Source: Tepidiphilus succinatimandens (GTDB lineage Bacteria > Pseudomonadota > Gammaproteobacteria > Burkholderiales > Rhodocyclaceae). Taken from it: DNA of 64,000 bases. Made by a program: the position numbers and the translations under genes. The notes beneath the pieces are model-generated. The model ran no database searches, was not told the origin of the DNA, and saw nothing but the letters and a program-made list of their open reading frames with translations. The stretch's first letter is position 1. Each line of letters begins with the position of its first letter. The stretch spans positions 225,759 through 289,758 of the forward strand of contig NZ_SBIK01000001.1 of NCBI RefSeq assembly GCF_006503695.1. Reading direction: 5' to 3'. Shown in pieces: positions 1 through 8,936 of the stretch.

Positions 1-93
1 CCAACCCCTGCACGTCCTTCGCTTCCATCGTCTCTCCGTCCGAACCGGGCATCGCACCCCTCGCCCATGAGGAGGATGAGTATACCTGCGTCC

Positions 94-194
94 TGCCCGG
101 AAACGCGCCTGCCCAAAGGCAGGACGATCGTCGGCACCCACGGGATCTCCCAGCGCCAGCCCAGCGCAAGGTTGGGTTCGAGGGCACTCCGATC
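94..194 (-). pseudogene. Decayed fragment of a DsbC-like gene 3' end
   Basis: Read on the minus strand this stretch gives DRSALEPNLALGWRW, then VPTIVLPLGRRVSG. It matches the C-terminal part of the intact DsbC-like protein encoded at 956-1534 (DASALEHNLALGRRLG, VPTIVLPSGRRIPG). About three quarters of bases agree by eye. The N-terminal part with the CxxC site is missing: the higA stop lies only 2 bases upstream of the fragment. No start codon of its own is seen, so this is a remnant of a duplicated gene. Bases 1-93 downstream hold nothing recognisable. Confidence 0.75.
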
Positions 195-196
195 AC

Positions 197-484
197 TCAC
201 GCAGGTACATGTTCGGCCAGCGGACGCACAGGGGGTTGCTCATGCTGCATGGCTTGCCATAAATCGTAATTCGCCTGCATCTGCAGCCAGGCCCGCGCCG
301 TTGCGACCCCCGCCCGTTCCAGCCGTATCGCCAAATCAGGACTGATGCCCGCTTTTCCGTTGAGCACGCGCGATAACGCTACCCGCGACATCCCTAACCG
401 CCGAGCCGCCTCCGTCACCGACAAGCCCAAAGCGTCGATCACTTCTTCCCTCAAGATTTCTCCCGGATGCGATGGATTGTACAT
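197..484 (-). CDS. higA: HigA-family antitoxin (XRE-type HTH)
   Basis: A 95-aa protein beginning [20 protein letters not shown], the usual opening of HigA/VapI-type antidotes (HPGEIL), followed by a helix-turn-helix at about residues 22-50 ([24 protein letters not shown]). HigA neutralises the HigB mRNA-cleaving toxin and represses its own operon. It lies 38 bp downstream of the toxin gene on the same strand, the toxin-first order typical of higBA. The family is clear; its regulatory role here is inferred from family knowledge and from the palindrome at the higB promoter. Confidence 0.93.
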   Translation of the reverse strand: MYNPSHPGEILREEVIDALGLSVTEAARRLGMSRVALSRVLNGKAGISPDLAIRLERAGVATARAWLQMQANYDLWQAMQHEQPPVRPLAEHVPA

Positions 485-522
485 GGCATTTTTCCATATG
501 ATATTTACATTTAAACACGGCT

Positions 523-804
523 TTAATTATAATCGATATAATTTATGTCACATATGTTTCCATCTTTGAAGCGAAAAATGACCCTCCAGTTCTTATTGAC
601 GGTCATTGCCCAAAAGCCCGCCATGTCTCCCTGCAAACGATGGAGCTTGAAGCCGGGCAATGCCAAATCCCGTGGCTCATGAGCCGCATCGAGCGCTGAC
701 AAGATGCGCCGCAATTTTGCTTCGTGACCCGGCTGTATCCCCTTGAGGGAACCACTCGCGTAGAACCAATACAGGCCCTTGTGAGCGAACTGACTCTCAT
801 CCAT
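523..804 (-). CDS. higB: HigB-family toxin (RelE-like mRNA interferase)
   Basis: A 93-aa RelE/HigB-fold toxin, a ribosome-dependent mRNA endonuclease by family. The sequence shows the HigB pattern: [20 protein letters not shown] at the N-terminus, [12 protein letters not shown] in the middle and the C-terminal [21 protein letters not shown]. The start chosen is the ATG at 804 ([11 protein letters not shown]), because homologues begin there and AGGGGAGATTCC just upstream gives a ribosome site. An upstream in-frame start at 858 would overlap the promoter. First gene of a higBA operon with the antitoxin downstream. Confidence 0.92.
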   Translation of the reverse strand: MDESQFAHKGLYWFYASGSLKGIQPGHEAKLRRILSALDAAHEPRDLALPGFKLHRLQGDMAGFWAMTVNKNWRVIFRFKDGNICDINYIDYN

Positions 805-829
805 GGAATCTCCCCTCGGCAGGGGCGAA

Positions 830-858
830 ACTGTATCTCGTATCGATACAGTTGTCAA
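830..858 (-). promoter_or_regulatory. higBA promoter with overlapping palindromic operator
   Basis: On the minus strand TTGACA (853-858) and TACAGT (830-835) are separated by 17 bp, a strong sigma70-type promoter placed about 25 bp upstream of the higB start. An inverted repeat ACTGTATC / GATACAGT (arms 845-852 and 830-837) covers the spacer and -10 box, as expected for an autoregulatory HigA operator. The promoter and dyad are seen in the sequence; binding by HigA is inferred. Confidence 0.75.
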
Positions 859-955
859 TCTCTGCCCGCTCGCTCAAAAGGATACCCACTCGGTGAGCAT
901 CCGGGCACGGGGCGAGGCCGCCATCCGGCCGTGCAGCCGTCTGCTCGCGGTACCC

Positions 956-1534
956 TCACCGTTCCCGGGACAAGAAATCCATGAGGTCGGGCGCGCGGAT
1001 CAGCCCAGGAATGCGCCTTCCCGACGGCAGAACGATCGTCGGCACCACCGAGATTCCCAACCGCCGGCCCAGCGCAAGGTTGTGTTCGAGCGCGCTCGCG
1101 TCACAGCCCGGCGACGCCGATGCCGGCTCTTTCCCTTCGAGCATCCACGCCCGCCATGCCCGCGCCCGATCCGGAGCGCACCAGATCTGCCGAGATTTTT
1201 CCCACGAATCCCCCTCCAGAATGGGATAGAGGAAGACATAGACGGTCACGTCGTCGACTGCCTCGAGTTCGCGCATCAGTTTCTTGCAGTATGCGCAATT
1301 CGGATCTTCGAACGAAACGATCTTCCGCGCCCCTGCGCCATGGACCATGGCGATCGCCCGTTCGAGGGGTAAACGAGAAAAATCGACGCGCTCGGCCCCG
1401 GCGCTTCGCTCCTGCCCAAACTCCGGCCAAACCGCCTCGCCGCCGCTCACCACCGACGGCTCCCCTGCCGCTGTCAGCGTCCACACCAGACCCAGACCCG
1501 CCCACCATGCCATTCGTTTCCGCCCCTGCCGCAT
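956..1534 (-). CDS. DsbC/DsbG-like periplasmic thiol:disulfide protein
   Basis: A 192-aa secreted thioredoxin-fold protein. A signal peptide covers about residues 1-24 (RKR, then a Trp/Leu-rich core ending TAAGEP). The redox site is C80-A-Y-C83 in FEDPNCAYCKKL, and the cis-proline loop is VVPT at about 163-166. This matches the catalytic domain of DsbC/DsbG isomerases, but the N-terminal dimerisation region is short, so it may act as a monomeric oxidase or reductase. It is transcribed away from mltA. Its last ~100 bp are repeated in decayed form at 94-194, beyond higBA. Confidence 0.85.
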   Translation of the reverse strand: MRQGRKRMAWWAGLGLVWTLTAAGEPSVVSGGEAVWPEFGQERSAGAERVDFSRLPLERAIAMVHGAGARKIVSFEDPNCAYCKKLMRELEAVDDVTVYVFLYPILEGDSWEKSRQIWCAPDRARAWRAWMLEGKEPASASPGCDASALEHNLALGRRLGISVVPTIVLPSGRRIPGLIRAPDLMDFLSRER

Positions 1535-1583
1535 CGCCCCCTCCCTGCGCGATCGTCCCCCGTGCCATTATGCTCTTGGCGGA

Positions 1584-1589
1584 TATACT
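1584..1589 (+). promoter_or_regulatory. Possible mltA promoter -10 box
   Basis: TATACT lies 31 bp before the mltA ATG in the 86-bp divergent gap between the DsbC-like gene and mltA. The only -35 candidate at suitable spacing is weak (GTGCCA, 16 bp upstream). Confidence 0.35.
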
Positions 1590-1620
1590 TGGGGCAGGAT
1601 TCCATCACCCTCGACCGCTC

Positions 1621-2823
1621 ATGAGACGTTTCATTGCGCCGCGCCGCACTCTGCTTGCCGTATTCCTCCTCGCCCTCGCTGCCTGCCGCGGCGAGGTGCC
1701 GCAAACGCCGCTCTGCGTCTGCCCGCCCACCGAACCTCCGCGCACGCCGCAAGCCACGCCTGCTTTGCGCGCCGAACCCGCCTCATGGGAAGCGCTTCCC
1801 GGCTGGTGCGCCGATCGTCCTTCCCAGGCGTGGGATGCTTTCTTGGCGGGCTGCCCGCGGCTCGAAACGCTCGATCCCGCATGGCAAACGCTGTGCCGCG
1901 AGGCGCGCGAGCAGCCGCGCGAAGACGCGGTACTGCGCCGTTTTCTGGAGCAACGCCTGCGGCCCTGGCGGCTCGTCGCGGTGCAGCCCGACGGCAGCGC
2001 CCGCGACACGGGGCTCGCCACCGGTTATTACGAACCGCTGATCGCCGCGAGCCGCACGCCGGATGCCCGCCACCGCACCCCCATCCTCGGACCGCCCGCC
2101 GACCTCGTCACCGTGGATCTGGGCGAGGTCGCGCCGGTGACGAAGAATCTGCGCCTCAAGGGCCGGCTGGAGGGCCATCGGCTCGTGCCCTATCACAGCC
2201 GCGCCGAGATCCGCGCCCTGGGCGAGCGGCTCCCTGCGCCGGTGCTCTTCTGGGCGGCCGACGAGCTCGATTTCTTCTTCCTGCAGATCCAGGGCTCCGG
2301 CCTGCTGCGTCTGCCCGATGGCGCCACCTTGCGCATCGGCTACGCCGATCACAACGGCCACCCGTACCGCTCCATCGGGCGCCTGCTCATCGACTCCGGC
2401 GAGCTCACCTTGCAGGAAGCCTCGGCACAGGGAATCCGGCGCTGGCTCGAACGCCACCCCGAACGGCGTCGGGAAGTGCTCGACGCCAACCCGGCCTATG
2501 TCTTCTTCCGTGAATTGCCCGCCGACGGCCCCGGTCCCCTCGGCACCCTGGGCGTGCCGCTCACGCCGCAGCGCAGCCTCGCGGTCGATCCGGCCCATCT
2601 GCCGCTGGGCGCGCCGCTCTACGCCGTGGTCTCGGGCACGCAACCGTTCGCCCGGCTGATGCTGGCGCAGGATACGGGTGGGGCCATCCAGGGGCCGCTG
2701 CGCGTCGACGTCTATGAAGGCAGCGGCAAGGAAGCGGGCGAGCGCGCCGGGCGCAGGCGCGACGAAGTCGCCCTGTGGCTGCTGTGGCCGGCCGATGCCG
2801 ATCCGCCTGCGGCGAGCCGATGA
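1621..2823 (+). CDS. mltA: Membrane-bound lytic murein transglycosylase A
   Basis: A 400-aa outer-membrane lipoprotein that cleaves peptidoglycan glycan strands to 1,6-anhydromuropeptides. The ATG at 1621 starts a lipoprotein signal with lipobox LAAC (Cys22). The body shows MltA and 3D-domain hallmarks: TGYYEP, FFLQIQGSG, RIGYADHNGHPYRSIG, DANPAYVFFRE and the C-terminal LMLAQDTGGAI with RVDVYEGSG, which carries catalytic-domain aspartates. The open frame extends upstream of 1621 without a start or signal peptide that fits. It is divergent from the DsbC-like gene. Confidence 0.95.
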   Translation: MRRFIAPRRTLLAVFLLALAACRGEVPQTPLCVCPPTEPPRTPQATPALRAEPASWEALPGWCADRPSQAWDAFLAGCPRLETLDPAWQTLCREAREQPREDAVLRRFLEQRLRPWRLVAVQPDGSARDTGLATGYYEPLIAASRTPDARHRTPILGPPADLVTVDLGEVAPVTKNLRLKGRLEGHRLVPYHSRAEIRALGERLPAPVLFWAADELDFFFLQIQGSGLLRLPDGATLRIGYADHNGHPYRSIGRLLIDSGELTLQEASAQGIRRWLERHPERRREVLDANPAYVFFRELPADGPGPLGTLGVPLTPQRSLAVDPAHLPLGAPLYAVVSGTQPFARLMLAQDTGGAIQGPLRVDVYEGSGKEAGERAGRRRDEVALWLLWPADADPPAASR

Positions 2824-2870
2824 AAAAGGCGCCCGCAGGCGCCTCGAGGAACACGGGACAAGCGGCTACT

Positions 2871-3977
2871 TCAGCAGCCGCCTTCCAGCCCCATCATCCG
2901 GCGGTAGAACGCGTGGAAATGCGGCATTCCCACTTCGAACGGCTCCTGATAGGGCCCGACCTCGTCCCTGCCCTCGGCCAGGAGCGCCTTGCGGCCGCGG
3001 TCCATGCGCTCGGCGATTTCATCGTCCTCGACCGCCGTTTCCATATAAGCCGCCTGCTGCGCTTCGACGTACTCGCGCTCGAACTCGACGATCTCTTCGG
3101 GATAATAGAATTCCACCACGTTGATCGTCTCGCTCACCGACACCGGCCACAGGGTGCTCACCACCAGGGTATTGGGATACCACTCCACCATCACGTTGGG
3201 GTAGTACAGCATCCAGATCGCGCCGTGCTCGGGGAGTTTCCCTTGATGATAATCGAGTACCGCCTTGTGCCAGCGCGCATAGACCGGCGTGCCCGGCTTG
3301 TCGAGCGCCGTAATGCCCACGCGCTGTACGGAGTACCATTCGCCGAACTGCCACTCGAGGGCGCTGCAATCGACGAAATTGCCCAGCCCCGGATGGAAGG
3401 GCACGACGTGGTAATCCTCGAGATACACCTCGACGAAAGTCTTCCAGTTGTAGTGGCAGTCGTGGCGCACGACCCGGTCGAGCTTGTAGCCGGAGAAGTC
3501 GAACCAGCGGGCAAGCTCCATGCCAGCGAGATCGGCCGCCGCCGAGCGCGGCCCGCGGAAGAGGAGCCCGTTCCACGATTCCAGCGCCTCGCGCTGCAGG
3601 TTCAGGCAGGGCGTCTCGGAAAAATGCGGCGCACCCACCAGCCGCCCCGTGAGATCGTAGGTCCAGCGGTGCAGAGGGCAGACGACGTGCTCGGTCTTCC
3701 CTTCCCCCTGCAGCATGATGGCCTGCCGATGGCGGCAGACGTTGGACAGCAGCGCCGGCCCCTGGGCATCGCGCACCAGCGCCTTGGCGTGGTCGAGCCA
3801 CTCGAGCGAGCGGTAGGAACCCGGCTCGGGCACCATGGCCTCGTGCCCGACATAGCCCGGCCCCTGACGGAAAAAAACCTCCAGCTCGCGGCGAAACAGC
3901 GCCTCGTCGAAATACCACGACACCGGAAATTGCAACGCCGCCGGCTGCAGACGGACCCCAGAACCCATCTCCGACAT
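2871..3977 (-). CDS. Rieske [2Fe-2S] ring-hydroxylating oxygenase, alpha-subunit-like
   Basis: A 368-aa aromatic-ring/choline-type oxygenase. The Rieske centre is C81-R-H83 and C100-P-L-H103 (CRHRQ, CPLHRW). The C-terminal catalytic domain holds the mononuclear-iron region HYNWKTFVEVYLEDYHVVPFHPG, with the expected Asp and His residues. The ATG at 3977 is preferred over 3992 because GGAGGG sits 8 bp upstream of it. The closest known types are choline monooxygenase or phenylpropionate dioxygenase large subunits; the substrate cannot be told from sequence. No beta subunit or reductase gene is adjacent. Confidence 0.88.
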   Translation of the reverse strand: MSEMGSGVRLQPAALQFPVSWYFDEALFRRELEVFFRQGPGYVGHEAMVPEPGSYRSLEWLDHAKALVRDAQGPALLSNVCRHRQAIMLQGEGKTEHVVCPLHRWTYDLTGRLVGAPHFSETPCLNLQREALESWNGLLFRGPRSAAADLAGMELARWFDFSGYKLDRVVRHDCHYNWKTFVEVYLEDYHVVPFHPGLGNFVDCSALEWQFGEWYSVQRVGITALDKPGTPVYARWHKAVLDYHQGKLPEHGAIWMLYYPNVMVEWYPNTLVVSTLWPVSVSETINVVEFYYPEEIVEFEREYVEAQQAAYMETAVEDDEIAERMDRGRKALLAEGRDEVGPYQEPFEVGMPHFHAFYRRMMGLEGGC

Positions 3978-4107
3978 GATCGAACCCTCCATGGACGAAA
4001 GGACCCGACCTCGACGCCGAGGTCGCCGAAAGAGCGCGGGATGGTACCACGAAACGAATGCAAGGGGTTGATCGAGCGAAAAATCTTTCGCCTCGCCCCG
4101 ATCGGAT

Positions 4108-5298
4108 TCATTCCAGCCGCACGAGCAGCCCCTTGAGGTATTCGCTCTCGGGCACCGCCAGACCCACCGGATGATCCGGTCCGGCCTGCAGGCGGGCGAG
4201 CACCTGCGCGTCGCGCCCGTTCTTGGCGGCGCACTCGGCGACGATCTCGCGGAATTCCTCCGCGCCGATGCCGCCGGAGCAGGAAAACGTCATCAAAAGC
4301 CCGCCGGGGGCGACCAGGCGCATGCCGTGCAGGTTGACGTCGCGATACGCCCGCCGCGCCTGGGGCACGTGGGCCGCCGAGGGAGCGAACTTGGGCGGAT
4401 CGAGGATGACGAGGTCGAAGCGCTCGCCGTCGCGCTCCCACTCGCGCAGCAGAGTGAAGACGTCGGCCTCGAACCAGCGCGCCCGATCCGCCGGCAATTC
4501 GGCATCGAGGGCGAGGTTGCGCCGCGCGAGTTCCAGCGCCGGACCGCTCGAATCGATCGAGCAGACCTCGCGCGCGCCGCCCGCGAGCGCGTGCAGCGAA
4601 AACCCGCCGCTGTAGCAAAACGCATTGAGCACCCGCGCCCCCTCGGCGAGCTGCCCGGCGAGCCGCCGGTTCTCGCGCTGATCGAGATAAAAGCCGGTCT
4701 TGTGCCCCTGCACCACGTCGACGAGCAGACGCACGCCGTACTCCTCGATCACCACCGTCTCGGGCAAGGTTCCAAAAACGAGCCCCGTGCGCGGTTCCAG
4801 CCCTTCGAGCCGGCGCGCGCCGGAATCCGACCGCTCGTAGAGCGCCTCCAGCTCCGGCAAGACGCGCCGGATGGCATCGACGATGGCCTCGCGCCAGCGC
4901 TCGGCCCCGGCAAAGGTCATCTGCAACACCGCCACCGCGCCGAAGCGATCGAGGATCACGCCGGGCAGGCCGTCGGCCTCGCCGTGCACCAGCCTCAGAC
5001 CCTGCTGCCCGCGCAAGAGGGGATGCGCCAGACGCCGGGCGATCGCCTGGGCGATGCGCCGCCGGAAGAAGGCGTGATCGACGGGCGAATCCGGCGTGAA
5101 GTGCCACACCCTCGCGCGGATGCGCGAAGCGAGCGACACCCCGGCGCGCGCGAGCGGCGTGCCGTCGTGGCGCGCCACGAGCACGGTGTCGCCGTTTCTC
5201 ACCGGCCCGTCGATGCGCTCGACGCTGGTGTCGAAAATCCAGGGGTGACGCCGCATGAGCGAGCGCTCCCGCCCCGGTTTGAGGATCAAGGTCACCAT
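4108..5298 (-). CDS. rlmI: 23S rRNA (cytosine-C5) methyltransferase RlmI-like
   Basis: A 396-aa class I SAM-dependent RNA methyltransferase. It has an N-terminal PUA domain (residues 1-75, LKPGRERSLMRRHPWIFDTSV), an EEHEE-like middle and a C-terminal Rossmann domain with VLNAFCYSGGFSLHA (motif I region), DLVILDPPKF (motif IV) and FSCSGG. RlmI methylates C1962 of 23S rRNA in Escherichia coli. The much longer open frame running upstream overlaps xerC and lacks homology there; the ATG at 5298 gives the family start MVTLILKPGRE. Confidence 0.92.
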   Translation of the reverse strand: MVTLILKPGRERSLMRRHPWIFDTSVERIDGPVRNGDTVLVARHDGTPLARAGVSLASRIRARVWHFTPDSPVDHAFFRRRIAQAIARRLAHPLLRGQQGLRLVHGEADGLPGVILDRFGAVAVLQMTFAGAERWREAIVDAIRRVLPELEALYERSDSGARRLEGLEPRTGLVFGTLPETVVIEEYGVRLLVDVVQGHKTGFYLDQRENRRLAGQLAEGARVLNAFCYSGGFSLHALAGGAREVCSIDSSGPALELARRNLALDAELPADRARWFEADVFTLLREWERDGERFDLVILDPPKFAPSAAHVPQARRAYRDVNLHGMRLVAPGGLLMTFSCSGGIGAEEFREIVAECAAKNGRDAQVLARLQAGPDHPVGLAVPESEYLKGLLVRLE

Positions 5299-5312
5299 GA
5301 AGACATTCCGTT

Positions 5313-6209
5313 CTATTTGCGTTTGGCCCGCGGATGGGCCGCGTCGTAGATGCGTGCCAGATGCTGGAAATCGAGCCGGGTATAGACCTGGGTGCTGGCG
5401 ATCGAGGCGTGTCCCAGGAGTTCCTGTACCGCCCGCAGGTCGCCCGAGGATTGCAGCAGGTGACTGGCGAAGCTGTGGCGCAGCCGGTGCGGATGGAGGC
5501 TCCCTTCCACGCCATGCTTGCGCCCCCAGCGCACCAGGCGGCTTCCCACCCCCTGAGGGGAGAGGCGCGTGCCCTCGCGGCTCACGAAGAGCGCCTTCTC
5601 GCCCGGCGCCACGAGCTCGGCGCGCAGCGCGAGCCACTGGTGCAGCGCCGCGATGGCCGTGCGCCCCAGCGGCACGGTGCGGCGTTTGCCGCGTTTGCCG
5701 GTCACGCTCACCCAACCCTGGTCGAGATCGAGGCAGGCGGGATCGAGGTCGAGCGAGACGAGCTCGGCCACCCGCAGCCCCGTGGCGTAGAGGAGTTCGG
5801 CCATGGCGCGGTCGCGCACCTCCAGACCCGCCTCGGGCGCGGCGTCGAGCACGCGCTGCGTCTCGTCCACCCCCAGCGCCTTGGGCAAGAGGCGCGGCGC
5901 ACGCGGCGCGCGCAGCCCGTCGGCGGGGTTGGCCGCCACCCAACCCTGGCGCAGCGCCCAGCGGTAGAACCCGCGCCAGCACGACAGGCGGCGCGCGAGC
6001 GAACGCGGCGCCAGACCCTGCCCGTGCGCCCGGGCGAGCGCCGCGCGTAAGGCAGCCGCATCGGCGCGCAGCGGCTCGCCGCCCGTGGCCTCGGCCAGGG
6101 CTGCGAGTTCCAGCCGGTAGGCACGCACGGTCGCCGTGGCGCTGCGGCGCTCGGCCTCGAGCGCGACGAGGTAGCGCTCGATCGCGTCGGGCAGCTTGGC
6201 TTCGTCCAT
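5313..6209 (-). CDS. xerC: Tyrosine recombinase XerC
   Basis: A 298-aa site-specific recombinase acting at dif to resolve chromosome dimers. It has an N-terminal SAM-like core-binding domain (about 1-100) and a C-terminal catalytic domain with all expected residues: R146 (ATGLRVAEL), K172 (VTGKRGKR), H241 and R244 (HRLRH), H267 (GHAS) and nucleophile Y276 (TQVYTRL). The ATG at 6209 gives the family length. It sits last in the dapF-DUF484-xerC group, a conserved gene order in gamma- and betaproteobacteria. Confidence 0.95.
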   Translation of the reverse strand: MDEAKLPDAIERYLVALEAERRSATATVRAYRLELAALAEATGGEPLRADAAALRAALARAHGQGLAPRSLARRLSCWRGFYRWALRQGWVAANPADGLRAPRAPRLLPKALGVDETQRVLDAAPEAGLEVRDRAMAELLYATGLRVAELVSLDLDPACLDLDQGWVSVTGKRGKRRTVPLGRTAIAALHQWLALRAELVAPGEKALFVSREGTRLSPQGVGSRLVRWGRKHGVEGSLHPHRLRHSFASHLLQSSGDLRAVQELLGHASIASTQVYTRLDFQHLARIYDAAHPRAKRK

Positions 6210-6214
6210 GAGGC

Positions 6215-6847
6215 TCACGCCGCCTCGCGGCAGCGGGCGAGCGCCGCTGCCGCGAGCTCGCCGATACGCCGCAGAAAGACGGTTCCCATCGCCGGGTAGA
6301 AGCGCTGCGGCTCGGGACTGCCGAGCGCCAGCAACCCCACGCCCTCCTCGGGCACCGGTAGCGGCAACACGGCGCAGGAGGCGACGTCGGTACCGAGCCA
6401 GGCGGCAAGCGCCGGATGCGGCGGCGAGCCCACGTGCACCTCGGCGAGCGTGCGGGCGAATTCGGCCAGCGCCTCGGGCAATTCCGCCGCGAGCCAACCG
6501 GGCAGCCCCAGGCGCACCGTCGGCACGGCGAATTCTTCGCTGAGCGCGCGCGTGAGGATGTGGCGCACCTGCGGCCGTGTCTCCGCCCCGATGAGCGCGA
6601 GCGCGAGGCGATGCAGTTTCTCGGCGAGCTGGTCGTTCTGCCGCCCGATCTGCAGGAGCTGGGCGAATTTCTCTTCCAGCGCCTGGAGCTGACCGCGCAG
6701 CAGGCTCGCCTGATGCTGCGCGAGCGACACCGTCCCCCCCGGCCCCTCGGAGGGCAGGGCCAGTGAGACCACCAGCGCTGGCTCGCGCAGGAAGAAATCC
6801 GGATGCTCCTGCAGATAACGGCGAACGTCGTCGTGCGAGCAGCTCAT
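6215..6847 (-). CDS. DUF484 family protein (GAF-like)
   Basis: A 210-aa protein of the DUF484 family found between dapF and xerC in many proteobacteria. The N-terminus [21 protein letters not shown] is typical. A coiled segment follows ([20 protein letters not shown]), then a GAF-like domain with [21 protein letters not shown]. Its role is unknown. The start ATG at 6847 overlaps the dapF stop by ATGA, so translation is likely coupled. Confidence 0.9.
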   Translation of the reverse strand: MSCSHDDVRRYLQEHPDFFLREPALVVSLALPSEGPGGTVSLAQHQASLLRGQLQALEEKFAQLLQIGRQNDQLAEKLHRLALALIGAETRPQVRHILTRALSEEFAVPTVRLGLPGWLAAELPEALAEFARTLAEVHVGSPPHPALAAWLGTDVASCAVLPLPVPEEGVGLLALGSPEPQRFYPAMGTVFLRRIGELAAAALARCREAA

Positions 6848-7701
6848 CGCGGCAGCTCCCGGGGCTGGTCGAGATCGATCACGCCTTCGAACACCGTGCG
6901 CGCCGGCCCGATCATGATCACGGGCTGGCCGGGACCGGCCCACTCGATGCGCAGCCGCCCGCCGCGCGTGTGCACCGTCACCGGCGGGCGCAGCAGCCCG
7001 CGCAGGGTGCCGGCCACCACCGCGGCGCAGGCGCCCGTGCCGCAGGCAAGCGTCTCGCCCGCCCCGCGCTCGAACACCCGCAGCCGGATCGCATCGGGCG
7101 CGAGCACCTGCATGAAGCCGACGTTGACGCGCTCGGGAAAACGGGGATGGCGCTCGATCTGCGCGCCGAGCTCGGCCACCGGCGCCCGATCGACGTCCTC
7201 CACCACCAGCACCGCGTGGGGATTGCCCATGGAGACCGCCGTGAGTTCCACCCGCGCGCCATCGACTTCGAGCGTCTGCACCACCGCGTCCGTGTCGCTC
7301 ACGAAGGGGATGCGTGCGGGCTCGAGTACCGGCACCCCCATGTCGACGGCCACCTCATCTGCTTCGCGCAGCTCGGGTTCGATCACGCCGCTCGCCGTCT
7401 CCACGCGCAGGCGCCGCTTGCTGGTGAGCCCTTTCTCCACCACGAAACGGGCAAAGCAGCGCGCGCCGTTGCCGCACTGCGCCACCTCGCCGCCGTCGGC
7501 GTTGAAGATGCGGTAGCGGAAATCGGCGTCGGGACGGGTAGGCGGCTCCACCAGCAGGAGCTGGTCGCAGCCGATGCCGAAATGCCGGTCGGCGAGCCAG
7601 CGCACCAGTTCAGGCGAAGGGGTGAAGCGCTGGCGGATCGCGTCGATGACGACGAAATCGTTGCCCAGACCGTGCATCTTGGTGAAATGGAGGAGGTTCA
7701 T
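6844..7701 (-). CDS. dapF: Diaminopimelate epimerase
   Basis: A 285-aa PLP-independent epimerase converting LL- to meso-diaminopimelate for lysine and peptidoglycan synthesis. The two catalytic cysteines are C76 (AQCGNGARC) and C220 (LACGTGAC). The N-terminus [15 protein letters not shown] and the segment [10 protein letters not shown] are family hallmarks. The start at 7701 overlaps the glcF stop (ATGA), and its own stop overlaps the DUF484 start, which shows one transcript. Confidence 0.97.
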   Translation of the reverse strand: MNLLHFTKMHGLGNDFVVIDAIRQRFTPSPELVRWLADRHFGIGCDQLLLVEPPTRPDADFRYRIFNADGGEVAQCGNGARCFARFVVEKGLTSKRRLRVETASGVIEPELREADEVAVDMGVPVLEPARIPFVSDTDAVVQTLEVDGARVELTAVSMGNPHAVLVVEDVDRAPVAELGAQIERHPRFPERVNVGFMQVLAPDAIRLRVFERGAGETLACGTGACAAVVAGTLRGLLRPPVTVHTRGGRLRIEWAGPGQPVIMIGPARTVFEGVIDLDQPRELPR

Positions 7702-8933
7702 GTCCTCAGCGCCTCGTCGAGGAGTTCGATCCAGTGCTGCACCGGCACGTTCGCGCCCTGTTCCAGGTGGGTGATGCAGCCGATGTTGGCCGAGGCGATC
7801 CGGGCCGGGGCGTGCTCGGTGAGCGCGGCGAGCTTGTTGCGCTTGAGCGCCTCGGCCAATTCCGCCTGCAGCAGGGAGTAGGTTCCGGCCGAGCCGCAGC
7901 ACAGGTGCGCATCGCGCACCGGAACGAGCGTGTAGCCCGCGCGCGCGAGCAGCCGTTCCACCACCCCGCGCACTTTCAGGCCGTGCTGCAGCGAACAGGG
8001 GGCGTGAAAGGCCACGGCGCCGCGCGAGGTCGGCTGTGCCGGCAGGAGCGCCTCAAGCGAAGCGGATTCGGCGGCGAGCACTTCGCTCACGTCGCGCGCC
8101 CGCTGCGCCACTTGCGCCGCCCTGTCGGCATAGAGCGGATCCTCGGCGAGCCAGAAGCCGTAGTCGCGCACCTGCGCCGCACAGCCGGAGGCGGTGATGA
8201 GGATGCCCTCGATGTCGCCCGACTCGATCGCCGGCCACCAGGCGTCGATGTTGCGCCGCGCCCGCGCGCGCGCCCGCTCCTGCTCGTCGAGGTGCCATTC
8301 GATCGCCCCGCAGCAGCCCGCCCCCGGCGCCGCCTCGAGCGAGATGCCCAGGCGGTCGAACACGCGCTCGGCCGCCGCGTCGATTGCCGGCTTGAGCTCG
8401 GGCTGAACGCAACCTTCCAGCCGCCACCAGCGGCGCGCGTGCCGCAGCGCCGGCCGGGGCCCGGCTTCCTGAGGGGCCGGAATCTTCCCGGCCAGGGAAT
8501 CTGGCAGCACCCCCTTGCCCATACGGGCGAGCCGCAGCGCCGCGGCGAAGCGTTTTCGCTCGGGCAGCACGCGCGCGAGCGCCCAGCGCTTGGCCCGCTC
8601 GGCAAGCGGCCGTGGCACGCGCGCATCGACTTCGTGCCGGCCGATGTCGAGCAGATGGGCGTACTCCACGCCCGAGGGACAGGTCGTCTCGCAGGCGCGG
8701 CAGGTGAGGCAGCGGTCGAGGTGCTGCTGGATGGCGCGCGTAGGCGGCACCCCTTCGAGCACCTCCTTGATCTGGTAGATGCGCCCGCGCGGCCCGTCGA
8801 GTTCGTCGCCGAGCAACTGGTAGGTAGGGCAGGTGGCGGTGCAGAAGCCGCAGTGCACGCACTTGCGCAGGATGGCGTCGGCCACCCGGCCGGCGGGGGT
8901 GTCACGGATGAAATCGGCCAGATTCGTCTGCAT
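7698..8933 (-). CDS. glcF: Glycolate oxidase iron-sulfur subunit
   Basis: A 411-aa subunit passing electrons from glycolate oxidation. Two 4Fe-4S ferredoxin motifs lie near the N-terminus: C25-C28-C31-C35 ([12 protein letters not shown]) and C75-C78-C81-C85 ([12 protein letters not shown]). Two CCG domains follow, with [11 protein letters not shown] and [11 protein letters not shown]. It lies 3 bp downstream of glcE. Together with GlcD and GlcE it forms the membrane-associated complex that converts glycolate to glyoxylate. Confidence 0.96.
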   Translation of the reverse strand: MQTNLADFIRDTPAGRVADAILRKCVHCGFCTATCPTYQLLGDELDGPRGRIYQIKEVLEGVPPTRAIQQHLDRCLTCRACETTCPSGVEYAHLLDIGRHEVDARVPRPLAERAKRWALARVLPERKRFAAALRLARMGKGVLPDSLAGKIPAPQEAGPRPALRHARRWWRLEGCVQPELKPAIDAAAERVFDRLGISLEAAPGAGCCGAIEWHLDEQERARARARRNIDAWWPAIESGDIEGILITASGCAAQVRDYGFWLAEDPLYADRAAQVAQRARDVSEVLAAESASLEALLPAQPTSRGAVAFHAPCSLQHGLKVRGVVERLLARAGYTLVPVRDAHLCCGSAGTYSLLQAELAEALKRNKLAALTEHAPARIASANIGCITHLEQGANVPVQHWIELLDEALRT

Positions 8934-8936
8934 CGC

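Noticed and set aside
2775-4136. Long plus-strand frame of 453 codons
   Set aside because: It is antisense to the Rieske oxygenase gene and reads as His/Arg/Leu-rich low-quality protein. The high GC content makes such frames common here.
4108-6408. Single 766-codon minus-strand gene covering rlmI and more
   Set aside because: Only the part from 5298 matches RlmI. The upstream part is Arg/Ala-rich and overlies xerC in another frame.
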